Shown: positions 35,017 through 43,804 of the stretch, piece by piece
Numbering within the stretch: position 1 is the first letter of the stretch
Layout: every line of letters begins with the position of its first letter
Assembly (NCBI RefSeq): GCF_033546935.1
Contig: NZ_CP137854.1
Span: 3,534,001 to 3,598,000 of the forward strand
Length of the DNA stretch: 64,000 bases
Origin: Xylophilus sp. GOD-11R
GTDB taxonomy: Bacteria; Pseudomonadota; Gammaproteobacteria; Burkholderiales; Burkholderiaceae_C
Reading direction: 5' to 3'
The notes under the pieces: generated by a model
Told to the model about the DNA's origin: nothing
Database searches by the model: none
The model's input: the letters and a program-made list of their open reading frames with translations, nothing else
Program-made: the position numbers and the translations under genes

Positions 35017-35826
35017 TCATTCCGGTCGGTTAGACACCGCGAGGACCTCGCGCAGCGATACGTCCTCCAGCGAATACACACCGCGTGAAGCGCGCCAGAC
35101 AAGCGACCTGTCCTGCAGCGCCTGGAGCGCGGCCTGGGTGGAGGTGACATCGAGCCGGCCCGCGGCTTCCTCGGGCTCGCCGGCCTGACGCAAGGCGTCG
35201 CGGTACTTTTCCAGCGTGGCCGCTTCGAAAGGCCGGTAATGGGTGCCCGCGTCGGCCAAAACACGCAGCACGGCGGACTGCAGTGGCGTCAGCGCATGGA
35301 CCACCCGCAAGGTCTCGGCGATGGCGGCATCGATCTGTTCCTGCACGGCGGCGGCGAACCGCTGCGGCACGTCGTCGGCGGTCAGTTCGAGGTCGAAACG
35401 CAGGGAATCGGCGGCGGCCCCCAGAAGCTCCGGACGCCATCCGGCCTGTTCGAACAAAAGCCAGGCCGCCTCGGCCTCGATCGGGGCCGGCAATCCGACG
35501 TGCTGGCAAAACCACTGGATGTAGTCGCGGTCGAGATGCGGAAACGTCACGAGCGGCGCGCCGTAGAAGGCTTGGTCCTGGCTGTTGCGCAGCATGGCCA
35601 GCTTGTCGCGATTGGAGCCGGTACACACCAGCCGCAGGCCGAAATGCGTGCTGCTGTTGAGCTCGTCGCGCGCTGCCTTGAGGGCGAAAAGGCTGTCCAT
35701 GCCCGCCTGGCTGGTCAATGCCTGCTGCGCCTCGTCGATCACGATCACCACCGGTTTGCGCAACTCGTCAGAGAGCGCGCCCAGCGCCTGGACCAGCGTC
35801 ACATCGCGCCCGATGCCGATGATCGC
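35017..35826 (-). pseudogene. N-terminally truncated AAA-type ATPase fragment
   Basis: The open frame encodes ~270 residues starting immediately after the lolD stop codon, in the same frame (A-I-I-G-I-G-R-D, then a GTG at 35802). It keeps Walker B (VVIVIDEAQQAL) and downstream blocks LVCTGSNRDKLAMLRN and a C-terminal helical/winged region, but the Walker A half is missing, replaced by lolD. The fragment therefore looks like a remnant left by a deletion or insertion joining it to lolD. I do not know the intact protein. It could be expressed from the GTG, but without a P-loop it should not hydrolyse ATP. Confidence 0.75.
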
Positions 35827-36537
35827 TCAGGCGAGCTGACCGGCTTCCACGAACCGCCCCGACACCAGCTTCAGCCGCCGATTGCAGCGCTCGGCCAGCG
35901 CGGCATCGTGGGTCACCATCACGAAGGCCGTGTCGTGCTCGCGCGCCAGGCGCAGCATCAGGTCGAACACGCCATCGGCCGTGGAACGGTCGAGATTGCC
36001 GGTGGGCTCGTCGGCCAGCACGCAGGCCGGGCGGGTGACCAGCGCGCGGGCGATGGCCACGCGCTGGCGCTCGCCGCCCGACAGCTCGGCCGGTCGGTGC
36101 AACAAGCGCTCGCCCAATCCCACCTGCTGCAGCAAGGCGGTGGCAGCGGCCTCGCATTCGGGCCGGGTCTGGCGGCGGATGCGCAGCGGCATGCCGACGT
36201 TGTCGAGCGCGCTGAATTCCGGCAGCAGATGGTGGAACTGGTAGATGAAGCCCAGGCTGCGGTTGCGCAGCCGGCCCTGCGCGGCGGCATCGAGCTTGTC
36301 GAGGCGCTGGCCGAGCAGCGTGACCTCGCCGGCGGTAGGCGCGTCCAGCCCGCCGAGCAGGTGCAGCAGCGTGCTCTTGCCCGAGCCGCTGGCGCCGACG
36401 ATGGCGATGGTTTCCCCGGCACGGATGTCGAGGTCGATGCCGTGCAGCACCGTCAGGTCGATGCGGCCGTCGACGAAGCGCTTGGACAGTCCGCGGGCGG
36501 ACAGCACGGCCTGGCCGTGGGTGATGGTTTCACTCAT
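35827..36537 (-). CDS. lolD: Lipoprotein-releasing ABC transporter ATPase LolD
   Basis: A 236-residue ATPase with Walker [11 protein letters not shown]-loop region [17 protein letters not shown] (typical of LolD/MacB group), signature LSGGERQR, Walker [13 protein letters not shown] and switch His in VMVTHD. It powers LolC/E to release outer-membrane lipoproteins to LolA. The start overlaps the end of the permease gene by 8 nt. The 3' end is abnormal in context: the following sequence is an in-frame ATPase fragment. LolD itself looks full length, ending [12 protein letters not shown]. Confidence 0.96.
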   Translation of the reverse strand: MSETITHGQAVLSARGLSKRFVDGRIDLTVLHGIDLDIRAGETIAIVGASGSGKSTLLHLLGGLDAPTAGEVTLLGQRLDKLDAAAQGRLRNRSLGFIYQFHHLLPEFSALDNVGMPLRIRRQTRPECEAAATALLQQVGLGERLLHRPAELSGGERQRVAIARALVTRPACVLADEPTGNLDRSTADGVFDLMLRLAREHDTAFVMVTHDAALAERCNRRLKLVSGRFVEAGQLA

Positions 36538-37786
36538 AACGCAGGGCCTCGGCCGGGTTCACGCGGCTGGCGCGCCAGCTGGGATAGAGGGTGGCGACGA
36601 AAGCCAGCACCAGCGAGATGACCGCGATCGGCACGATGTCGGCCTCCTGCGGCTCGCTCGGCATGCGGCTGATGAGATAGACGTCCTTGGGCAGGAAGCT
36701 CGCGTGGAACAGTTGCTCCAGCGCCGGCACGATGACGTCGATGTTGAAGGCGATCAGCAGACCCAGCCCCAGGCCCGCCAGCGTGCCGATGACGCCGACC
36801 ATGGCGCCCTGCACCACGAAGATGCCCATGATGCTTTTCGGGCTGGCGCCGAGCGTGCGCAGGATCGCGATGTCGGCGCGTTTGTCGGTCACCGTCATCA
36901 CCAGGGTGGAGACCAGGTTGAAGGCCGCCACCGCCACGATGAGCGTGAGGATGATGAACATCATGCGTTTCTCGACCTGCACGGCCGCGAACCAGGTCTT
37001 GTTCTGCTGGGTCCAGTCGCGCACGAAGACTTCGCCGCTCAGGCTGTTGGCCAGTTCCTGAGCCACTTCCGGGGCCCGGTGCAAATCGCGCAGCTTCAGG
37101 CGCACGCCGCTCGGGCCTTCGAGTCGGAAGATGCGCGCGGCGTCTTCCTCGTGGATCAGCGCCAGGGCCGAGTCGTATTCGAAGTGGCCCGAATCGAAGG
37201 TGCCGACCACCGTCATCTGCTTGAGCCGCGGCACCACGCCGGCCGGCGTCACCTGGCCGTTGGGCGACACCAGCGTGACCGGATCGCCCACCCGCACGCC
37301 CAGGGCGCGCGCCAGTTCGATGCCGAGCACCACGCCGAACTGGCCCGGCACGAGCTTGTCGAGCACGCCGGGCGCGGTGGCCGTGCCGAGGTCGGTCACC
37401 TCGCTCTCGTGCGCCGGGTCGATGCCGCGGATCAGCGTGCCGCGCATGTCCTCGCCACGCGCGATGAGCGCCTGCGCTGCGATGAAGGTGGCCGCGCCGA
37501 CCACCTCGGGGTTGCGGCGCGCTTCGGCCATGGTCTTGGCGGCGTCGGGCAGCGCGCCGCCGGCGGGCGCGAAGATCTCGATGTGCGAGACCACCGACAG
37601 CATGCGGTCGCGCACCTCCTTCTGGAAGCCGTTCATCACCGACAGCACGATGATCAGCGCCGCCACGCCGAGCGCGATGCCCAGCATGGACACGCCCGAG
37701 ATGAAGTTGATGAAACCGTTGCGCCGGGTGGCCCGGCCGGCGCGGGTGTAGCGCCAGCCCAGGACCAGCTCGTAGGGAAGTTGCAT
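36530..37786 (-). CDS. lolC: Lipoprotein-releasing permease (LolC/LolE family)
   Basis: A 418-residue permease with one N-terminal helix ([32 protein letters not shown]), a large periplasmic domain (~50-270) and three C-terminal helices ([21 protein letters not shown] and following), ending [18 protein letters not shown], the typical family end. Only one such gene is present, so it probably works as a homodimer with LolD (LolF-like arrangement). The start at 37786 ([15 protein letters not shown]) matches the family; the open frame upstream is noncoding. Confidence 0.95.
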   Translation of the reverse strand: MQLPYELVLGWRYTRAGRATRRNGFINFISGVSMLGIALGVAALIIVLSVMNGFQKEVRDRMLSVVSHIEIFAPAGGALPDAAKTMAEARRNPEVVGAATFIAAQALIARGEDMRGTLIRGIDPAHESEVTDLGTATAPGVLDKLVPGQFGVVLGIELARALGVRVGDPVTLVSPNGQVTPAGVVPRLKQMTVVGTFDSGHFEYDSALALIHEEDAARIFRLEGPSGVRLKLRDLHRAPEVAQELANSLSGEVFVRDWTQQNKTWFAAVQVEKRMMFIILTLIVAVAAFNLVSTLVMTVTDKRADIAILRTLGASPKSIMGIFVVQGAMVGVIGTLAGLGLGLLIAFNIDVIVPALEQLFHASFLPKDVYLISRMPSEPQEADIVPIAVISLVLAFVATLYPSWRASRVNPAEALRYE

Positions 37787-37922
37787 GGAGAAAAGGTGGA
37801 GTGCTCGTGGATGCTCGGGCGGCCGCCCCGGCACACGGCGGGAGCCGGCGCGACGGAAGGCGCAGGCATTGTGATCGAAACGGTCATGACCCTGGTGTCC
37901 GACTGCAAGCCGCGCCCGATGG

Positions 37923-37928
37923 GACAAT
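37923..37928 (+). promoter_or_regulatory. -10-like box directly before start codon
   Basis: GACAAT within GGGACAATCC, ending 8 nt before the ATG at 37936. If used as a -10 element, transcription would begin at or next to the A of the start codon, giving a leaderless or near-leaderless mRNA. No clear -35 box is seen. Confidence 0.45.
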
Positions 37929-37935
37929 CCGGGCG

Positions 37936-38877
37936 ATGCATCTTCTCGTTCCGTACGCCAGCGCCCTGGCCCCGGCCTGCGAGGCCGCCCAGCAAAACCT
38001 CGCGCTGCCGAACCTGCAGCGCCTGCTGGCGCGGTTGGCCCTGTCGACGGCCGACGAGGCCGACGAATTCAACCCCACGCCGCCGCATGAACGTGCCCTG
38101 GCGCGTTTGCGCGGCCTGCCCGCCATGCCCGGTCGCCAGCCCTGGGCCGCGCTGGCGCTGGCCGACGCGGGCCAGGCACCCGGCGGCGACGCCTGGGCCT
38201 GGATCACACCCTGCCACTGGCAGATCGCGCCCGACCACATCAGCATGACCGATCCGGCCGCGCTCGGCCTGACCGAGGCCGAGTCGCGCGCGGTACTGGC
38301 ACTGGTGTCGCCGTATTTCGCCGAAGACCGCATCACGCTCGACTACCGCTCGCCCACCACCTGGCTGGCGCGCGGCGACATCTTCCGCGACCTGCCGAGC
38401 GCCTCGCTCGACCGCGTCACCGGCCGCAGCATCGACCTGTGGATGCCCGACGGCCCCGCCGCCCGGCCGCTGCGAAGGCTGCAGACCGAGTTTCAGATGC
38501 TGCTCTACACCGACCCGATGACCGACGAACGCAACGCCCGCGGCCTGGCCGCCGTCAACGCCTTCTGGATCAGCGGCACCGGCGCCCTGCCCGAAGGCAT
38601 ACGGCCGGCGCCGGCCGCGCTGGTGGTGCCGCAGGGCCTGCGCGAAGCCGCACTGCACGAGAACTGGGCCGCCTGGCGCCAGGCCTGGCAGGAGATCGAC
38701 GCCGGCGCCTGCGCCGACGCCCTGCGCGCACTGGACGCCGGCGAGCCGGTCACGCTCACCCTCTGCGGCGAACGCGCGGCACTCGAGTTCACCCCATCGA
38801 AACCGACGCTGTCGCAACGCCTGCGCGGCCTCTTCGGCGCCAAGGCCGGCCTGCAGGACTGGACGGCCCGCTTATGA
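37936..38877 (+). CDS. Phosphoglycerate-mutase-like conserved protein upstream of recJ
   Basis: A 313-residue soluble protein starting MHLLVPYASALAPACEAAQ. Its middle has WITPCHWQIAPDHISMTDP and FWISGTGALPE, blocks I associate with a conserved betaproteobacterial family usually annotated as a phosphoglycerate mutase (cofactor-independent-like), although I see no convincing metal-ligand set of that fold. Its ATG follows a GGGACAATCC box by a few bases, and its stop overlaps the recJ start (ATGA), so both genes are co-expressed. Function should be treated as unknown. Confidence 0.75.
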   Translation: MHLLVPYASALAPACEAAQQNLALPNLQRLLARLALSTADEADEFNPTPPHERALARLRGLPAMPGRQPWAALALADAGQAPGGDAWAWITPCHWQIAPDHISMTDPAALGLTEAESRAVLALVSPYFAEDRITLDYRSPTTWLARGDIFRDLPSASLDRVTGRSIDLWMPDGPAARPLRRLQTEFQMLLYTDPMTDERNARGLAAVNAFWISGTGALPEGIRPAPAALVVPQGLREAALHENWAAWRQAWQEIDAGACADALRALDAGEPVTLTLCGERAALEFTPSKPTLSQRLRGLFGAKAGLQDWTARL

Positions 38878-40589
38878 AGATCATCGACCGCGACGTGCCG
38901 CCGCGCAGCGCCTGGGCGCTGGAGCAGGCCGGCGTGCATCCGCTGCTGGCGCGGCTCTACGCGGCGCGCGGCGTGCGCCACCAGGACGAACTCGACGACG
39001 GCCTCGCCCGCCTGCTGCCGCCCGCCGGCCTGCTCGGCGCGGCCCAGGCCGCCGTGCTGCTGGCCGACGCCATTCGCGACGACCGGCGCATCTGCATCGT
39101 GGCCGACTACGACTGCGACGGCGCCACCGCCTGCGCGGTCGCGGTGCGCGGGCTGCGACTGCTCGGCGCCCGCCACGTCGACTACCTGGTACCCGACCGC
39201 GTGGTCGACGGCTACGGCCTCACCGCCACCATCGCCCAGCGCGTGGCCGAGCGCGGCTGCGACCTGCTGGTCACCGTCGACAACGGCATCGCCAGCGTGG
39301 AAGGCGTGGCCTTCGCGCAATCGCTCGGCCTGCAGGTGCTGGTCACCGACCACCATCTGCCCGGGCCGGTGCTGCCGACGGCAGAAGTGCTGGTCAACCC
39401 GAACCAGCCCGACTGCGGCTTCGACAGCAAGTGCATCGCCGGCTGCGGCGTCATGTTCTACGTGCTGCTGGCGCTGCGGGCCGAGCAACGCCAGCGCGGC
39501 GTGTACACCGAGCAACCCCAACCCAAACTCGACGCGCTGCTGCCGCTGGTGGCGCTGGGCACCGTGGCCGACGTGGTCAAGCTCGACGCCAACAACCGCC
39601 GGCTCGTAGCCCAGGGCCTGGCGCGCATCCGGCGCGGCGCGATGCAGCCCGGCATCGCGGCATTGTTCGAGGCGGCCGGCCGCAAGGCGCCGGCCGCGAC
39701 GGCCTTCGATTTCGGCTTCGCGCTCGGGCCGCGCATCAACGCCGCGGGTCGCCTGGCCGACATGACGCTGGGCATCGAATGCCTGCTCACCGAAGACCGC
39801 GCCCGCGCCGACGAACTCGCCCGCATGCTCGACACCATCAACCGCGAACGGCGCGACATCGAAGGCGGCATGCGCGACGACGCCATGGCCATGGCCGAGA
39901 CACTGTTCGCCGCCGGCGGCCTGGACAGCCCGCCGGGCGCCATCTGCGTGTTCGGTGCGGACTTCCACGAAGGCGTGGTCGGCATCGTCGCCTCGCGCCT
40001 GAAGGACAAGCTGCACCGGCCCACCTTCGTCTTCGCCGCCAGCGCCGCGCCCGGCAAGGAGATGGAACTCAAAGGCTCGGGCCGGTCGATTCCAGGTTTT
40101 CACCTGCGCGACGCGCTCGACCTGGTCGCCAAGCGACATCCGGGCGTGCTGCTCAAGTTCGGCGGCCATGCCATGGCGGCGGGCTGCACCATTGCCCGGG
40201 AGCACTTCGAGACGTTTCGCGATGCGCTCGCGCAGGTCGCCGACGAATGGCTGGACGAAGCCACGCTCACCCGCCGCCTCGAAACCGACGGCCCGCTGGC
40301 GCCCGAATACCGGCGCGCCGAGATGATCGACACGCTGCACACCGCCGTCTGGGGCCAGGGCTTCGCCGCGCCCACCTTCGCCGAGGAGGTGCAGGTGGTG
40401 AGCCAGCGGCTGGTGGGCGAGCGGCACCTGCAGCTGAAACTGCTGCACCAGGGCCAGCCGGTGGACGGCATCTGGTTCGGGCGCACCGAGGTGCTGCCGG
40501 CACGGGTGCGTCTGGCGTTCCGGCTCGACGTGAACGAGTGGCGGGGCGAGCGGAAGGTGCAGTTTCTGGTGGAGGCGGCGGAACTTTGA
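38874..40589 (+). CDS. recJ: Single-stranded-DNA-specific exonuclease RecJ
   Basis: A 571-residue 5'-3' exonuclease. The DHH-domain metal motifs are present: VADYDCDGATA, LVTVDNGI and VTDHHLPG, followed by GTVADVV; the DHHA1 domain has FGGHAMAAGCTI; an OB-like C-terminal domain begins around residue 465. It degrades ssDNA in mismatch repair and RecF-pathway recombination. Normal length. The start at 38874 overlaps the preceding stop by 4 nt. Confidence 0.97.
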   Translation: MKIIDRDVPPRSAWALEQAGVHPLLARLYAARGVRHQDELDDGLARLLPPAGLLGAAQAAVLLADAIRDDRRICIVADYDCDGATACAVAVRGLRLLGARHVDYLVPDRVVDGYGLTATIAQRVAERGCDLLVTVDNGIASVEGVAFAQSLGLQVLVTDHHLPGPVLPTAEVLVNPNQPDCGFDSKCIAGCGVMFYVLLALRAEQRQRGVYTEQPQPKLDALLPLVALGTVADVVKLDANNRRLVAQGLARIRRGAMQPGIAALFEAAGRKAPAATAFDFGFALGPRINAAGRLADMTLGIECLLTEDRARADELARMLDTINRERRDIEGGMRDDAMAMAETLFAAGGLDSPPGAICVFGADFHEGVVGIVASRLKDKLHRPTFVFAASAAPGKEMELKGSGRSIPGFHLRDALDLVAKRHPGVLLKFGGHAMAAGCTIAREHFETFRDALAQVADEWLDEATLTRRLETDGPLAPEYRRAEMIDTLHTAVWGQGFAAPTFAEEVQVVSQRLVGERHLQLKLLHQGQPVDGIWFGRTEVLPARVRLAFRLDVNEWRGERKVQFLVEAAEL

Positions 40590-40645
40590 CCTGGCCTCCA
40601 TGCGACGCCGACGCGGTCTTGCGGCCACCGTCGACGCCGCCGGCC

Positions 40646-40651
40646 TAAAAT
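40646..40651 (+). promoter_or_regulatory. -10-like box directly before start codon
   Basis: TAAAAT, a good -10 match, ends 7 nt before the GTG at 40658. The spacing places the transcription start at the initiation codon. TTGCGG at 40619-40624 is too far to be a convincing -35. Confidence 0.45.
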
Positions 40652-40657
40652 GCACGG

Positions 40658-41512
40658 GTGCCTACCTTCCAAAACGCCGACCTCCATTGCCACTCCGTGG
40701 TCTCCGACGGCACCCTCACGCCCGAAGCGCTGGCAGCCCGGGCCAAGGGCAACGGGGTCGAGCTCTGGGCACTCACCGACCACGACGAGATCGGCGGCCA
40801 GCACCGCGCCGCTGCCGCTGCCCGAGCGGTCGGCCTGCCCTACCTGACCGGCGTGGAGATCTCGGTCACCTTCGCGGATGAGACCGTGCACATCGTGGGC
40901 CTGGGCTTCGACGCCGACGACCCGGCCATCGTGCAAGGCCTGGCCGACACCCGCGGCGGTCGCGAGAAGCGCGCACGCGAGATGAGCGAGCAGCTCGCCA
41001 AGGTCGGCATCGACAGCGCCTACGAAGGCGCGCTGCGCTACGTCGGCAACCCGGAACTCATTTCCCGCACCCACTTCGCGCGCTACCTGGTCGAGGCCGG
41101 TTACTGCAAGGACACGCCGGAAGTCTTTCGCAAATACCTCACCGACAACAAGCCCGGCTTCGTGCCTCACCGCTGGGCGACGCTCTCCAACGCCGTGGGC
41201 TGGATCACCCAGGCAGGCGGTGTCGCGGTCATCGCCCATCCGGGCCGCTACAAGTTTTCGGCCACGGCCGAATACGCGCTGTTCAGCGAATTCAAGCAGC
41301 ACGGCGGCAAGGGCGTGGAAGTGGTCACCGGCAGCCACACGCCGCCGGAATACATCGTCTATGCCGACATGGCCCGCGAATTCGGGCTGGCCGCCTCGCG
41401 CGGCAGCGACTTCCACAGCCCGGACGAATCGCACACCGACCTGGGCAAGCTGCCCTATCTGTCGCAGGATCTCCCCACCGTGTGGGACCTGCTGGCAGAC
41501 CGCATCCAGTGA
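40658..41512 (+). CDS. rnm: PHP-domain phosphatase/5'-3' exoribonuclease (YciV/Rnm-like)
   Basis: A 284-residue metal-dependent phosphoesterase. PHP metal motifs are all visible: DLHCHSVVSDGTL (residues 8-20), TDHDEIGG, GVEIS, AHPGRYKF and SRGSDFHSP. The family includes E. coli YciV (RNase AM), which trims 5' ends of rRNA, and 3',5'-bisphosphate phosphatases. GTG start at 40658; the 3' end overlaps the EamA gene start (GTGA). The neighbourhood with yciO just downstream parallels the E. coli yciV-yciO pair. Confidence 0.9.
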   Translation: MPTFQNADLHCHSVVSDGTLTPEALAARAKGNGVELWALTDHDEIGGQHRAAAAARAVGLPYLTGVEISVTFADETVHIVGLGFDADDPAIVQGLADTRGGREKRAREMSEQLAKVGIDSAYEGALRYVGNPELISRTHFARYLVEAGYCKDTPEVFRKYLTDNKPGFVPHRWATLSNAVGWITQAGGVAVIAHPGRYKFSATAEYALFSEFKQHGGKGVEVVTGSHTPPEYIVYADMAREFGLAASRGSDFHSPDESHTDLGKLPYLSQDLPTVWDLLADRIQ

Positions 41513-42393
41513 GCCCCGCGCTCGCGGGAATCGCTTGCGCGGTGCTGGCCACCGCCTGTTTCGCCACCCTCGACAGCAGCATGAAGTACATGGGCGCGAC
41601 GCTGCCCCTGTTCACCGTCGTCTGGATCCGTTATGCGGTGCAGGCGGTGGTGGTGAGCGCCGCGATCCTGCCCTCGCGCGGTCTGGCGGCGCTGCGCACC
41701 GAGCATCCGCGTTTTCAGTGTCTGCGCGGCGTGCTGCTGATGTCCACCAGCATCCTCGGCTTCTTCAGCCTGCGCCACATGCCGGTGGGCGAGTTCACCG
41801 CCGTGGTCATGGTCACGCCGCTGGCCATCACCGTGCTGGCCGGCATGGTGCTGCACGAGAAGGTGTCCGCGCTGCGCTGGATGCTGGTGGCGCTGGGCTT
41901 CGCCGGCACGCTGGTGGTGTTGCGCCCGGGCAGCGAAGCCTTCCAATGGGCCACGCTGCTGCCGCTGGCGCTGGTCGGCTGCAACGCCTGGTTCCAGGTG
42001 CTCACCAGCAAGCTCGCCCGCACCGAGGATCCGATCACGATGCAGTTCTACAGCGGCTGGGTGGGCACGGCCTTGCTGTCCCTGATGCTGCCGCTGGGCT
42101 GGAAGATGCCGGGCGACTGGCTGACCTGGGTCAAGCTGATCGCCATGGGGCTGGCCGGCACCGTCGGCCACTACCTGCTGACCATCGCCTATCGCCGCGC
42201 GCCGGCGGCCACGCTCATGCCCTTCTTCTATGCGCAGATCGGCTTCGCCGTGGTGGCCGGCTACCTGCTGTTCAGCCACGTGCCGGATTCGGTCGCGGTG
42301 GCGGGCATCGTGCTGATCGCCTTGTCGAGCGCGGCCGGCGCCTGGCTCACGGTGCGCGAGAGCCGGATAGTCGTACAGCCCGCAGAGGCTTGA
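41509..42393 (+). CDS. EamA/DMT-family transporter
   Basis: A 294-residue inner-membrane protein with ten predicted helices in two EamA repeats. The start is GTG 41509, overlapping the preceding stop by 4 nt, and the product begins with a hydrophobic helix (ALAGIACAVLATACFATLDSS). The typical MPVGEFTAVVMVTPLAITVLAG in repeat 1 and RRAPAATLMPFFYAQIGFAV in repeat 2 are clear. Substrate unknown. Ends 22 nt before yciO. Confidence 0.9.
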   Translation: MSPALAGIACAVLATACFATLDSSMKYMGATLPLFTVVWIRYAVQAVVVSAAILPSRGLAALRTEHPRFQCLRGVLLMSTSILGFFSLRHMPVGEFTAVVMVTPLAITVLAGMVLHEKVSALRWMLVALGFAGTLVVLRPGSEAFQWATLLPLALVGCNAWFQVLTSKLARTEDPITMQFYSGWVGTALLSLMLPLGWKMPGDWLTWVKLIAMGLAGTVGHYLLTIAYRRAPAATLMPFFYAQIGFAVVAGYLLFSHVPDSVAVAGIVLIALSSAAGAWLTVRESRIVVQPAEA

Positions 42394-42402
42394 CGCGCAA
42401 GG

Positions 42403-42408
42403 GACAAT
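42403..42408 (+). promoter_or_regulatory. -10-like box directly before start codon
   Basis: GACAAT within GGGACAATCC, the same decamer as at 37921, ending 8 nt before the yciO ATG at 42416. A transcription start here would fall at the start codon. Confidence 0.45.
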
Positions 42409-42415
42409 CCTCCCC

Positions 42416-43057
42416 ATGGCCCAGTACTTCGAACTTCATCCCGACAACCCGCAGGCGCGGCTGATCAAGCAGGCCGTCGCCCTGCTGCAGCGCGGCGGCG
42501 TGGCGGCGATTCCCACCGATTCCAGCTATGCGCTGGCCTGCCAGCTCGACGACCGTGACGCGGTGGAGCTGATGCGCCGCATCCGCCAGGTCGACGACAA
42601 GCACCACCTCACCCTGCTCTGCCGCGACCTGAGCGAGCTCTCCAGCTACGCCAAGGTCGACAACCGGCAGTACCGGCTGCTCAAGGCCGCCACGCCCGGC
42701 GCCTACACCTTCCTGCTCGAAGCCACCAAGGAAGTGCCGCGCCGGGTGAGCCATCCGCAACGCAAGACCATCGGCCTGCGCGTGCCCGACCACAAGGTGC
42801 TGCAGGCACTGCTGGCCGAACACGGCGCGCCGCTGCTGGCCACCACCTTCATTCCACCCGGCGAGGACGAGCCGCTCAACGACGCCGCCGAGATCCGGTC
42901 GCGCTACGAGAAAGTGCTGGCCGCCGTGGTGGACGCCGGCGCCTGCAACCTGGAGCCGACCACCGTGGTCGACCTCACGCCCATGGACGGCGGCGACGAC
43001 CCGGTCGTGATCCGCCAGGGCCGGGGCAGCCTGGAAGCGCTGGGCCTGCAGGGCTGA
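42416..43057 (+). CDS. yciO: YciO-type member of the Sua5/YciO/YrdC family
   Basis: A 213-residue protein. It begins AQYFELHPDNPQARLIKQAV and continues AAIPTDSSYALACQLDD, LTLLCRDLSELSSYAKVDN and RKTIGLRVPDH, which follow the YciO branch more closely than the TsaC/Sua5 enzymes. The fold makes threonylcarbamoyl-AMP for tRNA t6A in its essential members; YciO members have weak or unclear activity, so a specific enzyme role is not claimed. Confidence 0.9.
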   Translation: MAQYFELHPDNPQARLIKQAVALLQRGGVAAIPTDSSYALACQLDDRDAVELMRRIRQVDDKHHLTLLCRDLSELSSYAKVDNRQYRLLKAATPGAYTFLLEATKEVPRRVSHPQRKTIGLRVPDHKVLQALLAEHGAPLLATTFIPPGEDEPLNDAAEIRSRYEKVLAAVVDAGACNLEPTTVVDLTPMDGGDDPVVIRQGRGSLEALGLQG

Positions 43058-43063
43058 CACAAT
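43058..43063 (+). promoter_or_regulatory. -10-like box directly before start codon
   Basis: CACAAT in GACACAATCG ends 7 nt before the GTG at 43070, overlapping the end of yciO. It is the fourth such box in this 5-kb block. Confidence 0.4.
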
Positions 43064-43069
43064 CGCCCG

Positions 43070-43738
43070 GTGGACATCTCTCAACTGATTCAGACCGTAC
43101 TGGTCAATGCGCTGCCGCTGCTCTTTGCGATCACGGTGCACGAGGCGGCCCACGGTTATGCCGCGCGCCGCTTCGGCGACGACACCGCCATGCGCATGGG
43201 CCGGCTCACCCTTAACCCGCTGCGGCACATCGACCCGATCGGCACGGTGATCATGCCGGCGATCATGTTCTTCGCCACCGCCGGCTCCTTCGCCTTCGGC
43301 TATGCCAAGCCGGTGCCGGTCAATTTCGACCGGCTGCGAAATCCGCGCCGCGACATGGTGCTGGTCGCGCTGGCCGGTCCGGCGTCCAATTTCATCCAGG
43401 CCTTTCTGTGGGCGGTTTTCCTGCTGGCGCAGCTCGGTTTCGGGGTGCAGGAGCGCTTCTTCCTGGAGATGGCGCAGTCGGGCATTCGCTGGAACCTGGT
43501 CATGTGGGCCTTCAACCTGTTCCCGCTGCCGCCGCTCGACGGCGGGCGGGTGTTGTCCGGCCTGCTGCCGCCCCGTGCGTCGGCGGCGCTCGACCGCATC
43601 GAGCCCTACGGATTCTTCATCGTCATGGGCCTGGTCGTCGTCGGCGTGGTCAGCGCGTTCTGGATGGTGCCGCTGATCGGCCTCGGCGAAAGCGTGCTCA
43701 AGCTGATGCTGATGCCCATCGCTTCGCTGGTGCGCTAG
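43070..43738 (+). CDS. M50-family intramembrane (site-2) protease
   Basis: A 222-residue, about five-helix membrane protein. The zinc site is HEAAH (His24, Glu25, His28) within the first helix, and the third ligand lies in NLFPLPPLDGGRVLSG. The family also shows GPASNFIQAFLWAV. It lacks the PDZ domain of RseP, so it belongs to the small rhomboid-like-sized S2P group whose substrates are unknown. GTG start at 43070, 12 nt after yciO. Confidence 0.92.
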   Translation: MDISQLIQTVLVNALPLLFAITVHEAAHGYAARRFGDDTAMRMGRLTLNPLRHIDPIGTVIMPAIMFFATAGSFAFGYAKPVPVNFDRLRNPRRDMVLVALAGPASNFIQAFLWAVFLLAQLGFGVQERFFLEMAQSGIRWNLVMWAFNLFPLPPLDGGRVLSGLLPPRASAALDRIEPYGFFIVMGLVVVGVVSAFWMVPLIGLGESVLKLMLMPIASLVR

Positions 43739-43804
43739 GGTTCACCGCCACGCCAGCGCCACCCGGCGGATTCCCTTCTTTCCTGCGACATCGTTTTTTC
43801 TCCC

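Noticed and set aside
38505..40655. 716-codon frame antisense to recJ
   Set aside because: Shadow frame; RecJ motifs on the plus strand are complete.
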